DNA from: Bacteroidales bacterium | GTDB taxonomy: Bacteria > Bacteroidota > Bacteroidia > Bacteroidales > Bacteroidaceae | NCBI GenBank assembly: GCA_004557035.1 | Contig: SFFB01000027.1 | Span: 1 to 47,125 of the forward strand | Length of the DNA stretch: 47,125 nt | Reading direction: 5' to 3' | In this document: piece after piece, positions 33,071-41,925 of the stretch | Position numbering within the stretch: the first letter of the stretch is position 1 | Layout of the letters: each line of letters starts with the position of its first letter | Made by a program: the position numbers and the translations under genes | The notes under the pieces: generated by a model | Database searches by the model: none | Seen by the model: only the letters and a program-made list of their open reading frames with translations | What the model was told of the DNA's origin: nothing

Positions 33071-35452
33071 TTATATGACGACGACTTTCGTGGCTATGCC
33101 TTTTTTGCCGTCGGCAGTGCTCACCATAATATAATAGACACCTGTGGCCACACGCCGGCCGCCCCTGTTGCAGCCGTCCCAAACGAAGGTGCCGCCGTTT
33201 GACACGCCGCCGGCCACGACTACTCCCGAGGCTGTGGTCACTTTGACGTCGGCGCCGTCGGTCAGACCGCTCACCACGATGCGTCCGTGATATTCTGGAC
33301 GTACGGGATTGGGATAGACCTTCACCCGGTCGGCATCAAGGCTTGCCGAAGGCTCTGTGGCGTCGCCTTGATAGGCACACAGGCCGGCGTCGGTGGCAAT
33401 CATTACCTCGCCGGTGGTGGGATTGATGGCCAGGTCGTAGATGCAGTCGGAGAGCAACGGCGACGAGGCGGCTTCAAAGTGATGGAGGATTTCTGTGCCG
33501 TCTTGGCTCACGAGATAAAGGCCGTTTGACGCCGTGCCAATCCATTTGCGCCCGGCGCCGTCGAGTGCCAATGCCGACACGGCCACACCGTCGAGCAGAT
33601 AGTCGGCATAGTTGGTGCCGTCGTTGCGGGGCACCTTGATTTGAGTGACGTTGAAATTGTTGCCAAACCACTCACTCGGGTCTTCGACGACATATAAACC
33701 TGCGGCCGTGCCCATCCAGATGCTGCCGTCGCGGTCGCGCAGAATGTCGAATACGCCTTCGCTGAAATCGCAGGTCTTGCCGTCTTGATTGAAAGCGCTG
33801 TAGCGGTATTTGGCCACGTCGTCGGCCGTATTGTCTATAGTGCCGGCATAGTCCAGCCCCAAGAGACCGCCGCGTTTGTCGCCGGCCCAGCGGCGCGAGG
33901 CCACCCAGAAGCGGCCGTCTGCGTCGAAGAGGGTTTTCTCAAGCGTGGGATAGCCCGCTATGGCCTCCACGTAGAGGCGCGTCCACTTGCCGTCGGCGCG
34001 CATGATGTTGATGATGGTGTCGGTGCCCATATTGACCATCCACAGATTGCCCTCGCCGTCGTAGTTGAGGCCGTCTACGCGGACGTAGCGCTTGGCCACG
34101 TCGGGATTGGGATCGGATGCTGCCGAGCGAAGCAGCGAGTTGTGGAGGCTGTAGTGCCCGACAAACTTGCCGTCGCGGAACTCATAGAGGCCACCGCCGC
34201 CGGCAGAGGCAAAATGGTGGTTGGCAATGGAAGGGTCTTGTATGATGCGGGTGATGTCGCGATAGGGCAGGCCTGTCTCTTCTTCTATGCCTGTCTCTTG
34301 GAAATTGGTCCACTCGCCGTTTTCATAAGCCATCACCGTGCCGGGATAGTGCAAGACGCCGAGAGGGTCAAGACGGCCGCCGGCCACTAAGAGTCGCTCG
34401 CCGGCGTAAGTGAGGTAGTAGCACAAATCACGGTGCGGACCGTAGCCGCCAATCTTTTCGCCTGTGGCTTGAAGGGTGCCGTCGGCATTGAGTGTGAAAG
34501 GCTGCAGACCTTCGGTGCCACAAGAGGCCCAATAGGTGCGGCCCGTGCCGTGGGTGAGGTGTTGGAGAGGAGATGGCGGTGTTGACAGGGAGGCTTGAAG
34601 GGTTGAACTGCCTTCTGACCCAGCCGCCACCAACGCGGCAGAGCCATTTCCCGAGAAAACTGCCTCACGGCCATTGGTCCATCTGGCGGTAAAAATCTGA
34701 CTCGACAGTCTGGTGGTCACGGGCGAGGCATAGACGGACGTCTGCGAGAGTTGCCAAAGTCCGGTGGCGCCGCCGGAGCTGTTCACATAGCCTATACTGC
34801 CCCCGACGGCCGTGAGCAACGAGACGCGATTGAGTGACGTGAGTGTTTGCCAGGAGGTGGGGTCAGACAGATTGGCTGTCAAGTCTCCGTATTTCAGGCC
34901 GGAATCGGTGGCGGCATAGAGTATGCCGTTGTCGCTCAAAGCCGCCGAGCGCGTGGCCCCGGGGGTGGTGAAGAAGCCTAAAACAGCCTGCTGCCGCAAG
35001 TCGACCACTGCCACGCCGGCACTGGTGGCGACAATGGCCGAAGAGCCCGTGACGGTGAGGTCGTTGAAAGTGGCAGTGCCGCCTCCGGCCGACTGCAGGT
35101 GGCTCAGATGGCAGCCCTCGCCGCTACGGGTGGAGAGCAAGTCGATGCCGAGATCAGCGTAGACCAATACGAGTGTATGCGTCGCAGCTGAATAGTCCAT
35201 GGAGGCAATGCCATGGCCACTCAATCCTGTGAGTTTGGAGAGTAACTGCACCTCGCCGGTCGTGGCGTCGTAGGCCAGCAGATTGCCGGCATAAAGGGCA
35301 TAGACCGTGGTGGAACCATCAGAAGAGGTGACAGGAATATTTCGGTCGGTCTCGTGATAGGCTTGGTAGAGCGTCCAGACGTCGTTGCCGGCTTTAAGGC
35401 TTAAAGTCAGCATAAAAAGACTGCATACGAGGATGGTCAGTTTGTTTTTCAT
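33071..35452 (-). CDS. porZ: PorZ-like T9SS protein with beta-propellers and sorting domain
   Basis: A 793-residue exported protein that I identify as PorZ, a surface component of the type IX secretion system attachment complex. It has a signal peptide (ending LSLKAG), then DVWTLYQAYHETDRNIP. Two propeller domains follow, with repeated blades such as YAATDSGLKYGDL, IWMGTAAGLYVVEDP, KWIGTASNGLYLVSQDG and VMIATDAGLCAYQGD. The C-terminal roughly 80 residues form a type A sorting domain starting VKVYPNPV and ending with GVYYIMVSTADGKKGIATKVVV. Length and order match PorZ of Porphyromonas (about 780 residues). It lies 52 bp after rdgB at the end of the long minus-strand run. A sensor-type two-component propeller is unlikely because no histidine kinase domain follows. 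Confidence 0.8.
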   Translation of the reverse strand: MKNKLTILVCSLFMLTLSLKAGNDVWTLYQAYHETDRNIPVTSSDGSTTVYALYAGNLLAYDATTGEVQLLSKLTGLSGHGIASMDYSAATHTLVLVYADLGIDLLSTRSGEGCHLSHLQSAGGGTATFNDLTVTGSSAIVATSAGVAVVDLRQQAVLGFFTTPGATRSAALSDNGILYAATDSGLKYGDLTANLSDPTSWQTLTSLNRVSLLTAVGGSIGYVNSSGGATGLWQLSQTSVYASPVTTRLSSQIFTARWTNGREAVFSGNGSAALVAAGSEGSSTLQASLSTPPSPLQHLTHGTGRTYWASCGTEGLQPFTLNADGTLQATGEKIGGYGPHRDLCYYLTYAGERLLVAGGRLDPLGVLHYPGTVMAYENGEWTNFQETGIEEETGLPYRDITRIIQDPSIANHHFASAGGGGLYEFRDGKFVGHYSLHNSLLRSAASDPNPDVAKRYVRVDGLNYDGEGNLWMVNMGTDTIINIMRADGKWTRLYVEAIAGYPTLEKTLFDADGRFWVASRRWAGDKRGGLLGLDYAGTIDNTADDVAKYRYSAFNQDGKTCDFSEGVFDILRDRDGSIWMGTAAGLYVVEDPSEWFGNNFNVTQIKVPRNDGTNYADYLLDGVAVSALALDGAGRKWIGTASNGLYLVSQDGTEILHHFEAASSPLLSDCIYDLAINPTTGEVMIATDAGLCAYQGDATEPSASLDADRVKVYPNPVRPEYHGRIVVSGLTDGADVKVTTASGVVVAGGVSNGGTFVWDGCNRGGRRVATGVYYIMVSTADGKKGIATKVVVI

Positions 35453-35504
35453 ATCAGCACTCGGGACTTGGAGAGAAAAAGAAGCGGGAGACAGCTATTG
35501 TTTT

Positions 35505-36098
35505 TCAGCAATCAGAAGGTTCGCTTTTCAAGAAAGCGCAGAGTTTTCCTATGGCACGTGCTCTGTGGCTTATCTTGTTTTTGGCGTCGACGCCTAATTC
35601 GGCGAAGGTTTTACCGGTATCTTCAGGGATGAATACGGGGTCGTAGCCAAAACCCTCTGTGCCGCGCTCTTCGGTGGCGATAAAGCCATCGACACGACCT
35701 TCGAAGAGGTGTTTTTGGCCGCCAATGATAAGAGCTATGGTGGTGATGAAAGCTGCGCGGCGATCGGTTTTTCCTTCGAGCTCAGAGAGCAGCTTCTTGG
35801 TGTTGGCCACGGGGTCGTGACGGTCGGGGTAGGCGTAACGGGCCGTATGCACGCCGGGTGCGCCGCCTAAGGCCTCAACCACCAAGCCGGTGTCGTCGGC
35901 AAAACAGTCTACGTGGAATTTTTCGGCAATATATTCAGCCTTCATCAGTGCATTGCCCGAGAGGGTTTCGGCCGTTTCGGGAATGTCGTCGTGGCAACCT
36001 AGGTCTTCGAGGCAGAGGATTTCAAAAGTGTCGCCTACCATGGCGCGAACCTCAGAGAGTTTGTGGGCGTTGTTGGTGGCAAAAACGAGTTTTTTCAT
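35505..36098 (-). CDS. rdgB: Non-canonical purine NTP pyrophosphatase (RdgB/HAM1)
   Basis: A 197-residue house-cleaning enzyme that hydrolyses dITP, XTP and ITP to monophosphates. The signatures are clear: LVFATNNAHKLSEVRAM at the start, then FADDTGLVVEALGGAPGVHTARYA, GFGYDPVFIPEDTGKTFAEL and KISHRARAIGKL. It lies 42 bp after the nucleoside kinase gene and 52 bp before porZ, all on the minus strand. The grouping with a nucleoside kinase gives a small nucleotide-metabolism pair inside the operon. Confidence 0.97.
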   Translation of the reverse strand: MKKLVFATNNAHKLSEVRAMVGDTFEILCLEDLGCHDDIPETAETLSGNALMKAEYIAEKFHVDCFADDTGLVVEALGGAPGVHTARYAYPDRHDPVANTKKLLSELEGKTDRRAAFITTIALIIGGQKHLFEGRVDGFIATEERGTEGFGYDPVFIPEDTGKTFAELGVDAKNKISHRARAIGKLCAFLKSEPSDC

Positions 36099-36140
36099 AA
36101 GGGTCAGGTCGTAGGGGAATAGGAGGAATGGCCGGGTCGA

Positions 36141-37802
36141 TTAATATTTGAACGTGCTTCCACCAAGAAACTCGCGCAAGAGTGAGGTGGGCGGCAGACC
36201 GTCGGTAGAGATGGGTTTGAGATAATGCAGGAACTTGCGCAGACGATAAGCTTCGGAATATTCGGGCACGTTTTCGGGCACCTGTTCGAGCAAGGGCAGA
36301 GCCTGTGAGCGTAGGGCGGCCAGTTCGAACATCAGTGCCGTGTTGATCATCACGTCGGCCTGTTCTTGGAAAGGAAAGATCCATTTCTCTTCACCGGCTC
36401 TCACTGCTGGCCAGCGGCGGATGGTGTCTTCTGCACTATAGCCACGGTATTTGTAGTCGCGGACAATGCGACGCAAGAGGCGGTTGTCGGTGGTGGGGAT
36501 ATAGTTGTGGTCGTCGAGCAGTATCGAGGTGAGCGCTGACGCATAGATCTTGAATTTGGCCTTGTCTGCAATTTTTTCGGTCAACACGGGGTTGAGGGCG
36601 TGAATGCCTTCGAGGATGAGCAGGGTGTGAGGCTCGAGGCGCAGAGTCTTACCGCTTTTCTCGCTTTTCCCGGTCTGGAAGTTGTAGCGTGGCAGTTCCA
36701 CCTCCTTGCCGGCCAGCAGATCGTTCATCTGGGCGTTGAAAAGAGGAATGTTCATCGCCTCAACATGCTCAAAATCATACTCGCCGTTTGCGTCGCGCAG
36801 TGTGTCTTCACGATTGACAAAATAGTCGTCGAGCGAGATAGGCACGGGGTGCATACCCGAGGCGATGAGTTGTACCGAAAGGCGTTTGGAGAAGGTGGTC
36901 TTGCCACTCGACGAAGGACCGGCTATGAGGATGACCTTGATGTCTTTGTTGGAGGCAATGTGGTCGGCAATCTGGCTGATTTTTTTCTCTTGCAGGGCCT
37001 CCGACACATTGATGAGCTCGTTGGTGAAGCCTTTGTCGCAAGCTTCATTGAACGAACCGATGTTGGAGATGCCGAGGATTTTTTGCCAACGGTGCTGCTC
37101 GCGGAACACGTCAAACATCTTGGGTTGCTCCACAAAGGGGCGCAACTCTCCCGGACGTTGAGGGTCGGGCAGGCGCAAGAAAAGGCCGCCACCATAAGCC
37201 ATCAGGTCAAACAGAGTCAACTGACCGGTTTTGATGAGCAAGGAGCCATAGAAATAGTCGGCCGTGTCGTCGAGCGTATAATAGGTGGTGTAGAGCGAGC
37301 CAAGACTCTCTAGCAAACGCACCTTATCGTCGAGTCCGTCGGCCTTGAAACGGGCAATGGCTTCGTCGGTGGGACAGGTGATGCGATGGAAAGACAAGTT
37401 GGCGTTGACAATCTCGTGCATTCTGGCCTTAAGGTTGCCGACCACCTCGTCCGTGATACCCCCGTCGATGTCAAGCTCACAATAATAACCGTTGGACACC
37501 GGCGTGTCTATCCTTAGTTTGGCCGAGGGATAGAGGTCGCGAACGGCTTTGTAGAGTACAAAAAAGAGCGACCGCGTGTAGGTGCGCATACCCGATGAAG
37601 AGGTGATGTCAAGATACTCCACGTCTTTGTCGTTGAAAAGCATAAAGTGGAGGCCTTCAACCTTATTGTTGACCTTGGCACTTGTGGGGCCGAGCGGCGT
37701 ATCAATGTCGAGCATTTCATAGACTTCCTCCAGCGTGAAGCCCATAGGCACTTTGTGGCTCCGACCGGTATTCTTGCAGCGGATGGTAATGGTCTTTCCC
37801 AT
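36141..37802 (-). CDS. TGS-domain nucleoside (uridine-like) kinase
   Basis: A 553-residue protein. The N-terminal part resembles the TGS and editing-like domains of threonyl-tRNA synthetase (about 1-240, including IRCKNTGRSHKVPMGFTL and HRITCPTDEAI). The C-terminal part is a phosphoribulokinase/uridine kinase domain with Walker A GPSSSGKT (295-302), ISLDDYFVNRE and LILEGIHALNPVL. The product is probably a cytoplasmic kinase acting on uridine, cytidine or a related nucleoside. The role of the tRNA-synthetase-like part is not known. The 72-bp spacer from miaB contains CCACTCCTTAT followed by an AT-rich leader, like the spacer before nfeD. Confidence 0.88.
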   Translation of the reverse strand: MGKTITIRCKNTGRSHKVPMGFTLEEVYEMLDIDTPLGPTSAKVNNKVEGLHFMLFNDKDVEYLDITSSSGMRTYTRSLFFVLYKAVRDLYPSAKLRIDTPVSNGYYCELDIDGGITDEVVGNLKARMHEIVNANLSFHRITCPTDEAIARFKADGLDDKVRLLESLGSLYTTYYTLDDTADYFYGSLLIKTGQLTLFDLMAYGGGLFLRLPDPQRPGELRPFVEQPKMFDVFREQHRWQKILGISNIGSFNEACDKGFTNELINVSEALQEKKISQIADHIASNKDIKVILIAGPSSSGKTTFSKRLSVQLIASGMHPVPISLDDYFVNREDTLRDANGEYDFEHVEAMNIPLFNAQMNDLLAGKEVELPRYNFQTGKSEKSGKTLRLEPHTLLILEGIHALNPVLTEKIADKAKFKIYASALTSILLDDHNYIPTTDNRLLRRIVRDYKYRGYSAEDTIRRWPAVRAGEEKWIFPFQEQADVMINTALMFELAALRSQALPLLEQVPENVPEYSEAYRLRKFLHYLKPISTDGLPPTSLLREFLGGSTFKY

Positions 37803-37874
37803 AATTGGAATAGATAAATGAAAAATGAAAAGAGGCTGCCTATATATAATATATAAGGAGTGGGTGATTAAAAC

Positions 37875-39197
37875 TTATTCCGCCACCTCGCCCTTAAGTG
37901 TGGCCGACGACGAGTCGGTGATGCGTACTTTGGCGTATTGGCCGATGCGCAGTGTGCCGCGGTCAAACACCACCACTCTGTTTTGCTCAGTGCGGCCGAA
38001 CAGTTGCTCACGTGAGCGTTTGGAGGTGCCTTCAATCAACACCTCATAGACTTTGCCCACGCAGCGTGCGTTGCTTTCTCGCGAAAGTTCGTTTTGCAAG
38101 GCAATGAGTTCTTCAAGACGGCGGGTCTTGACTTCTTCACTCACGTCGTCGGGCAAATGTTTCGAGGCGTATGTGCCGGGCCGCTCGCTGTATTTGAACA
38201 TAAAGGCCGAGTCGTAGGCACAGGCTTTCATCAGACTGAGCGAGAGCTGGTGGTCTTCTTCTGTTTCCGAGCAATAGCCGGCAAAAATGTCGGTTGAGAG
38301 TCCGCAGTCGGGAATGATACGCTTGATGGCTTCAACCCTTGAGAGATACCATTCACGCGTATATTTACGGTTCATCAGTTTAAGGATGCGGTCCGATCCG
38401 CTCTGCACCGGCAGGTGGATGTGGCGGCAGACGTTGGGCTCTTCAGCGATGACGTGCAGAGTCTTGTCGCTCATATCTTTGGGATGGCTTGTGGAGAAAC
38501 GTATGCGCATATCAGGCACGGTCCGGGCCACAAGGCGGAGCAAGTCGGCAAAGTCGGTCTCTTGACCGTCGGCTGCGATGGCGCGATAAGAATTGACATT
38601 CTGACCCAAAAGAGTCACTTCCTTGTAGCCGCGAGCAGCCAAATCTTTCACTTCGGTCAATATGCTGTCCACATCTCTCGATCGCTCACGGCCACGAGTA
38701 TAAGGCACAATGCAATAATGGCAGAAGTTGTTGCAGCCTCGCATAATGCTGACAAAACCAGAGACGTGGCTGCCGCACACCCGCTCGGGCACAATGTCGC
38801 GATAGGTCTCTGTTGTGGAGAGTTCAATGTTGATGGCCTTATGTCCGCCTTCGGCCTGGGCAATCAGGTCGGGCAACGACAGGTAAGCGTCGGGACCGGC
38901 CACGAGGTCGGCGTGGTGTTTGTTGAGCAAATCGTCCTTGACACGCTCGGCCATACAGCCCAATACGCCGATGATGAGCCGGCGGCCTTTGCGGCGTAGG
39001 GCGTGGAGTGCTTCCAGTCGGTGAATGATTTTTTGTTCGGCATTGTCTCTCACCGAACAAGTGTTGAGAAATACGGCATCGGCCTCGTCAATGTTTTGGC
39101 AGCTTTCGTAGCCGGCCATTCGCATGACCGAAGCCACGACCTCACTGTCGGCCACGTTCATCTGGCAGCCGTAGGTTTCAATATAGAGTTTGCTCAT
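37875..39197 (-). CDS. miaB: tRNA methylthiotransferase MiaB
   Basis: A 440-residue radical-SAM enzyme that adds the 2-methylthio group to N6-isopentenyladenosine 37 of tRNAs. The N-terminal UPF0004 domain carries the three Cys ligands of the auxiliary cluster: C11 (YGCQMN), C47 (NTCSVRD) and C81 (LGCMAE). The radical-SAM motif CNNFCHYC has its Cys at 155, 159 and 162. A C-terminal TRAM domain follows (VLIEGTSKRSREQLFGRTEQN). GCNNFCHYCIVPYTRG separates MiaB from RimO and MtaB. It starts 8 bp after recX. Confidence 0.97.
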   Translation of the reverse strand: MSKLYIETYGCQMNVADSEVVASVMRMAGYESCQNIDEADAVFLNTCSVRDNAEQKIIHRLEALHALRRKGRRLIIGVLGCMAERVKDDLLNKHHADLVAGPDAYLSLPDLIAQAEGGHKAINIELSTTETYRDIVPERVCGSHVSGFVSIMRGCNNFCHYCIVPYTRGRERSRDVDSILTEVKDLAARGYKEVTLLGQNVNSYRAIAADGQETDFADLLRLVARTVPDMRIRFSTSHPKDMSDKTLHVIAEEPNVCRHIHLPVQSGSDRILKLMNRKYTREWYLSRVEAIKRIIPDCGLSTDIFAGYCSETEEDHQLSLSLMKACAYDSAFMFKYSERPGTYASKHLPDDVSEEVKTRRLEELIALQNELSRESNARCVGKVYEVLIEGTSKRSREQLFGRTEQNRVVVFDRGTLRIGQYAKVRITDSSSATLKGEVAE

Positions 39198-39205
39198 AAT
39201 AGGGT

Positions 39206-39694
39206 CTATTCTTCGTCTTGTAGTCCAAGTTTGTCGAGTGTGTGGAATATTTCGCCGGGTGCAAAGCCACGTCCGGCAGCAAAGCGGGCCAACTTTATTC
39301 GGCGCTCATAGGCCGAACCGGCTTTCAGCGTCCGAGCCTTTTGGCGGAGCAGGTGTTCGAGTGTGTCGTTCCAGTCTTCTTTAGGCAAGATGCTCAGTGC
39401 CTCTTCGGCCAAGGTGGCGTCAATGCCTTTGGCCGCCAGAGCTTGTTTGATTTTGAGCGGTCCCCAGTGGTTGTAGGCACTTTTGTCGTGGGCGAAGGCT
39501 TTGGCAAATCTGGCTTCGTCTATGAAGCCTTCATTTTTCAGTCTTGTCACGACGCTTTCGGCCTCTTCACGGCCTAGACCGCCTGCGGTGAATTTGTCCA
39601 TCCAATAATTGGGGGCATATTCTGTCGTAGCGCACCGTGCCGCCGCCTTTTGATAGGCTGTCTCCGGAGTCAGACTGTTTTGTGTCTTGGCCAT
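39206..39694 (-). CDS. recX: RecX family regulator of RecA
   Basis: A 162-residue, almost all-helical protein of the RecX family. RecX caps RecA filaments and limits RecA activity. The three-helix repeats are visible: AAARCATTEYAPNYWMDKF, VVTRLKNEGFIDEARFAKAFAHDK, then GPLKIKQALAAKGID, and a third around RIKLARFAAGRGF. It sits 7 bp after a glycosyltransferase gene and 8 bp before miaB, far from recA at 771-1799. Length is typical for the family in this phylum. Confidence 0.92.
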   Translation of the reverse strand: MAKTQNSLTPETAYQKAAARCATTEYAPNYWMDKFTAGGLGREEAESVVTRLKNEGFIDEARFAKAFAHDKSAYNHWGPLKIKQALAAKGIDATLAEEALSILPKEDWNDTLEHLLRQKARTLKAGSAYERRIKLARFAAGRGFAPGEIFHTLDKLGLQDEE

Positions 39695-39701
39695 ACCGTC
39701 G

Positions 39702-40493
39702 TCATTTCTTCACTACGTTTCTCACCACAAACCATAGGTGTTGGAAGAGGGTGACGAAGATGCCGTAGTGATGGGTCATGATGTTGAAGCGTTCTCGCAG
39801 TGAGGCTTTGTGGTTTTTGGTGGTCATACCTTCGTTGAGATAGTCGGCCACGACAATCTGCGTGTTGGCCAGTGGCAACTTCTTGCGTTTGGCTTCTCGC
39901 ATAATGCGGATGCACCAATCAAAGTCGGCCGAGAAGCGGTATTTCAGATTGTAGGGATTGGCCTTGGCCAAGTCGGTACGGGCATAAAAGGCTTGATGAC
40001 AAACCAACATACCCGAAGCGAAAGAGCGCCATGTCAGACGTTGTGGCGGAGATAGGCGGCGATGGCGCAAAAAGATTCCTTCGCCATCTACGATGTCCGT
40101 GTGTCCATAGATGACTGCCGGGTGGGTTTCGCCATAGCGCTCGGCTGTGGCAGCAATTTTAGACAGCGTGGTGTCTTCGTGGAAGGTGTCGCCGGCATTA
40201 AGGAAAACGATGTAGTCGCCCGTGGCCATATCAATGGCCTTGTTCATTGCGTCATACAGGCCGTGATCCGGTTCGCTCAGGCAGTTCACTTCGTGTGGCA
40301 CACCGGCAACGCTGTTGCGTTCTTGATAGTGGTGTACGGCTTCGAGTGTTTTGTCTTGCGAGTTGCCGTCAATGATGAGATGCTCCACGTGGGGATAGTC
40401 CTGCTTTTCTACAGAAGCAATGGTTTTTTCAATGAGTTCGGCTGCGTTATAAGTCACCGTAGCCACGGTGATTTTTAGCGGAGGTTCAGACAT
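39702..40493 (-). CDS. Family 2 glycosyltransferase
   Basis: A 263-residue GT2 enzyme with a GT-A fold, expected to transfer a sugar from a nucleotide-sugar donor to a surface polysaccharide precursor. It starts with ITVATVTYNAAELIEKTIASV. The first Asp motif is HLIIDGNSQDKT, the glycine-rich DHGLYDAMNKAIDMATG precedes VFLNAGDTF, and FSADFDWCIRIMREAKRKKLP follows. There is no membrane span apart from a weak hydrophobic stretch near the C-terminus (HHYGIFVTLFQHLWFVV). Donor and acceptor cannot be told. It lies 69 bp after the GT4 gene and 7 bp before recX. Confidence 0.93.
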   Translation of the reverse strand: MSEPPLKITVATVTYNAAELIEKTIASVEKQDYPHVEHLIIDGNSQDKTLEAVHHYQERNSVAGVPHEVNCLSEPDHGLYDAMNKAIDMATGDYIVFLNAGDTFHEDTTLSKIAATAERYGETHPAVIYGHTDIVDGEGIFLRHRRLSPPQRLTWRSFASGMLVCHQAFYARTDLAKANPYNLKYRFSADFDWCIRIMREAKRKKLPLANTQIVVADYLNEGMTTKNHKASLRERFNIMTHHYGIFVTLFQHLWFVVRNVVKK

Positions 40494-40562
40494 TTTTTAG
40501 TTGTGCCGCCATTCAGTGCGGCAGAGTTTAATTTGTGAATATGAATTGATTTGTCAGGATGT

Positions 40563-41840
40563 TTATCGCAATGGTTGGTCGAGGCATTCTTCGTAGACGC
40601 TCAGATAGCGCTCGGCGACGGCCTGTTCGGAATAGTCGTGAATGGCTTTGTCGCGTGCGGCCTTGCCCATGGCGGCTCTGTCTCTCTGATATATCATTGT
40701 GTCGAGGCATTGGGCCAGATGGGTCGAGTCTTTATAGCGCACCAACATACCGGTTTTGTCGTGTTCAATCATTTGAGGCACACCGCCTACACTAAAGGCC
40801 ACCGCCGGCAATCCGCAAGCTGCGGCCTCGGCAATAGTGTTGGGCAGATTGTCCATAAGTGTGGGCATAGCCAATAGGTCTGTGGCCCGATAATATTGCC
40901 TCATCGTTGTGGCGTCGCCAATGAAACCAGCGGGTATCACCGGCACAGCCATGGCACCCTTCAATAGTTCGGCCTCATAGCCGGCCACGACGACGGCCAG
41001 CTCCTTTTTTGTTTGTGGCTTCTGCCGACAAAGCAGTTCGATGGCCTCTTTGAGATAGTCAATGCCCTTATTCTTGTCGGTGGCTTTGTAAGCGGCGAAA
41101 AAGATGAGTGTCTTGTCGGTGGGTAGTCCCAGTGCGCGGCGTTCTGCCTCTTTGTCGCCGGGACTGTAGAAATGGACGTCGAGTGGATTGGGAATGCTGT
41201 AAATCTTTTGTCCCTTGAGCAGTTTCGACTCCGAAGCCATTTGCGCCATCCACTGGCTGCAACCCACCATCGTCAGTTGGTGTTGGGCAAAGAAACGTTG
41301 TTTTTTCACAAATACCTTTGACGCGAGGTCGTGAGTGCCGGGTGTATTCAGTAGCGGACACATTTGGCAGGCCGTTTCCGTGTCTTGCCGCCAGCGGTTG
41401 CAATCTGTGGTGCAATGACAAATGCCCGTAAAAGGCCACATATCGTGCATCGTCCACACTACGGGCTTGCCGGTTGCCATCAGTTTTTCGAGTGTGCGGA
41501 ATGAGAGCATACCTTGGTTAATCCAATGCAAGTGTATGACGTCGGCGCGCTTCACCGAGGGCAGATTGGTTATGTTGTTCCCCCAAGCACAGGTGTCTAT
41601 GGCAAAGAGGTTGTGTCTGCTCCATCCGTTTTTGAGGTAGATTTGAGCTCTTTCGGCCACAAACTTGGCTCTTCTCAGGGGCGATGGAGGCAACTGTTCC
41701 ACGCGTGGGTTGTCGGTCTTTTTGTCTCTCACGAGCATTGAGGCCTCCACACCGTTCCTGTTGAGTGCGCGCAAGAGCCGGTTGGCGGCGATGGCTGCTC
41801 CTCCGGCAATGTCGGACGTGTTGACAAGAACTACTCTCAT
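40563..41840 (-). CDS. Family 4 glycosyltransferase
   Basis: A 425-residue GT-B enzyme. The N-terminal half starts with VVLVNTSDIAGGAAIAANRL and contains VIHLHWINQGMLS and VVWTMHDMWPFTGICHC. A Cys-rich insert follows (CHCTTDCNRWRQDTETACQMC). The C-terminal half has LIFFAAYKATDKNKGIDYL and the donor-binding segment DNLPNTIAEAAACGLPAVAF with the retaining E-x7-E pattern. It probably adds a sugar in exopolysaccharide, lipopolysaccharide or T9SS-anchor (A-LPS) synthesis. It is the first gene of the GT4-GT2-recX-miaB-kinase-rdgB-porZ run and has a promoter at 41864-41895. An ATATATATATATAA-type leader precedes the start codon. Confidence 0.92.
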   Translation of the reverse strand: MRVVLVNTSDIAGGAAIAANRLLRALNRNGVEASMLVRDKKTDNPRVEQLPPSPLRRAKFVAERAQIYLKNGWSRHNLFAIDTCAWGNNITNLPSVKRADVIHLHWINQGMLSFRTLEKLMATGKPVVWTMHDMWPFTGICHCTTDCNRWRQDTETACQMCPLLNTPGTHDLASKVFVKKQRFFAQHQLTMVGCSQWMAQMASESKLLKGQKIYSIPNPLDVHFYSPGDKEAERRALGLPTDKTLIFFAAYKATDKNKGIDYLKEAIELLCRQKPQTKKELAVVVAGYEAELLKGAMAVPVIPAGFIGDATTMRQYYRATDLLAMPTLMDNLPNTIAEAAACGLPAVAFSVGGVPQMIEHDKTGMLVRYKDSTHLAQCLDTMIYQRDRAAMGKAARDKAIHDYSEQAVAERYLSVYEECLDQPLR

Positions 41841-41863
41841 ATATATATATTATATAGGTGTTG

Positions 41864-41895
41864 CGAAATTAGTGCAAGGTGAGTGCTGAGGCAAA
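41864..41895 (-). promoter_or_regulatory. Promoter of the GT4-to-porZ run
   Basis: On the minus strand TTTG (41892-41895), 20 bp, then TAATTTCG (41864-41871). The stretch matches the frr promoter element, including the shared TTGCACTAA just before and into the -7 box. The upstream T-run also forms the tail of a weak hairpin (AAACTT/AAGTTT, 41897-41914) that could end the yifB transcript. Confidence 0.65.
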
Positions 41896-41925
41896 AAAAC
41901 TTGTATTAAAGTTTGTGTAAAGGTC

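Noticed and set aside
33071..35452. Hybrid two-component sensor based on its propeller repeats
   Set aside because: No histidine kinase or response regulator domain follows. A T9SS sorting domain ends the protein, which fits PorZ.
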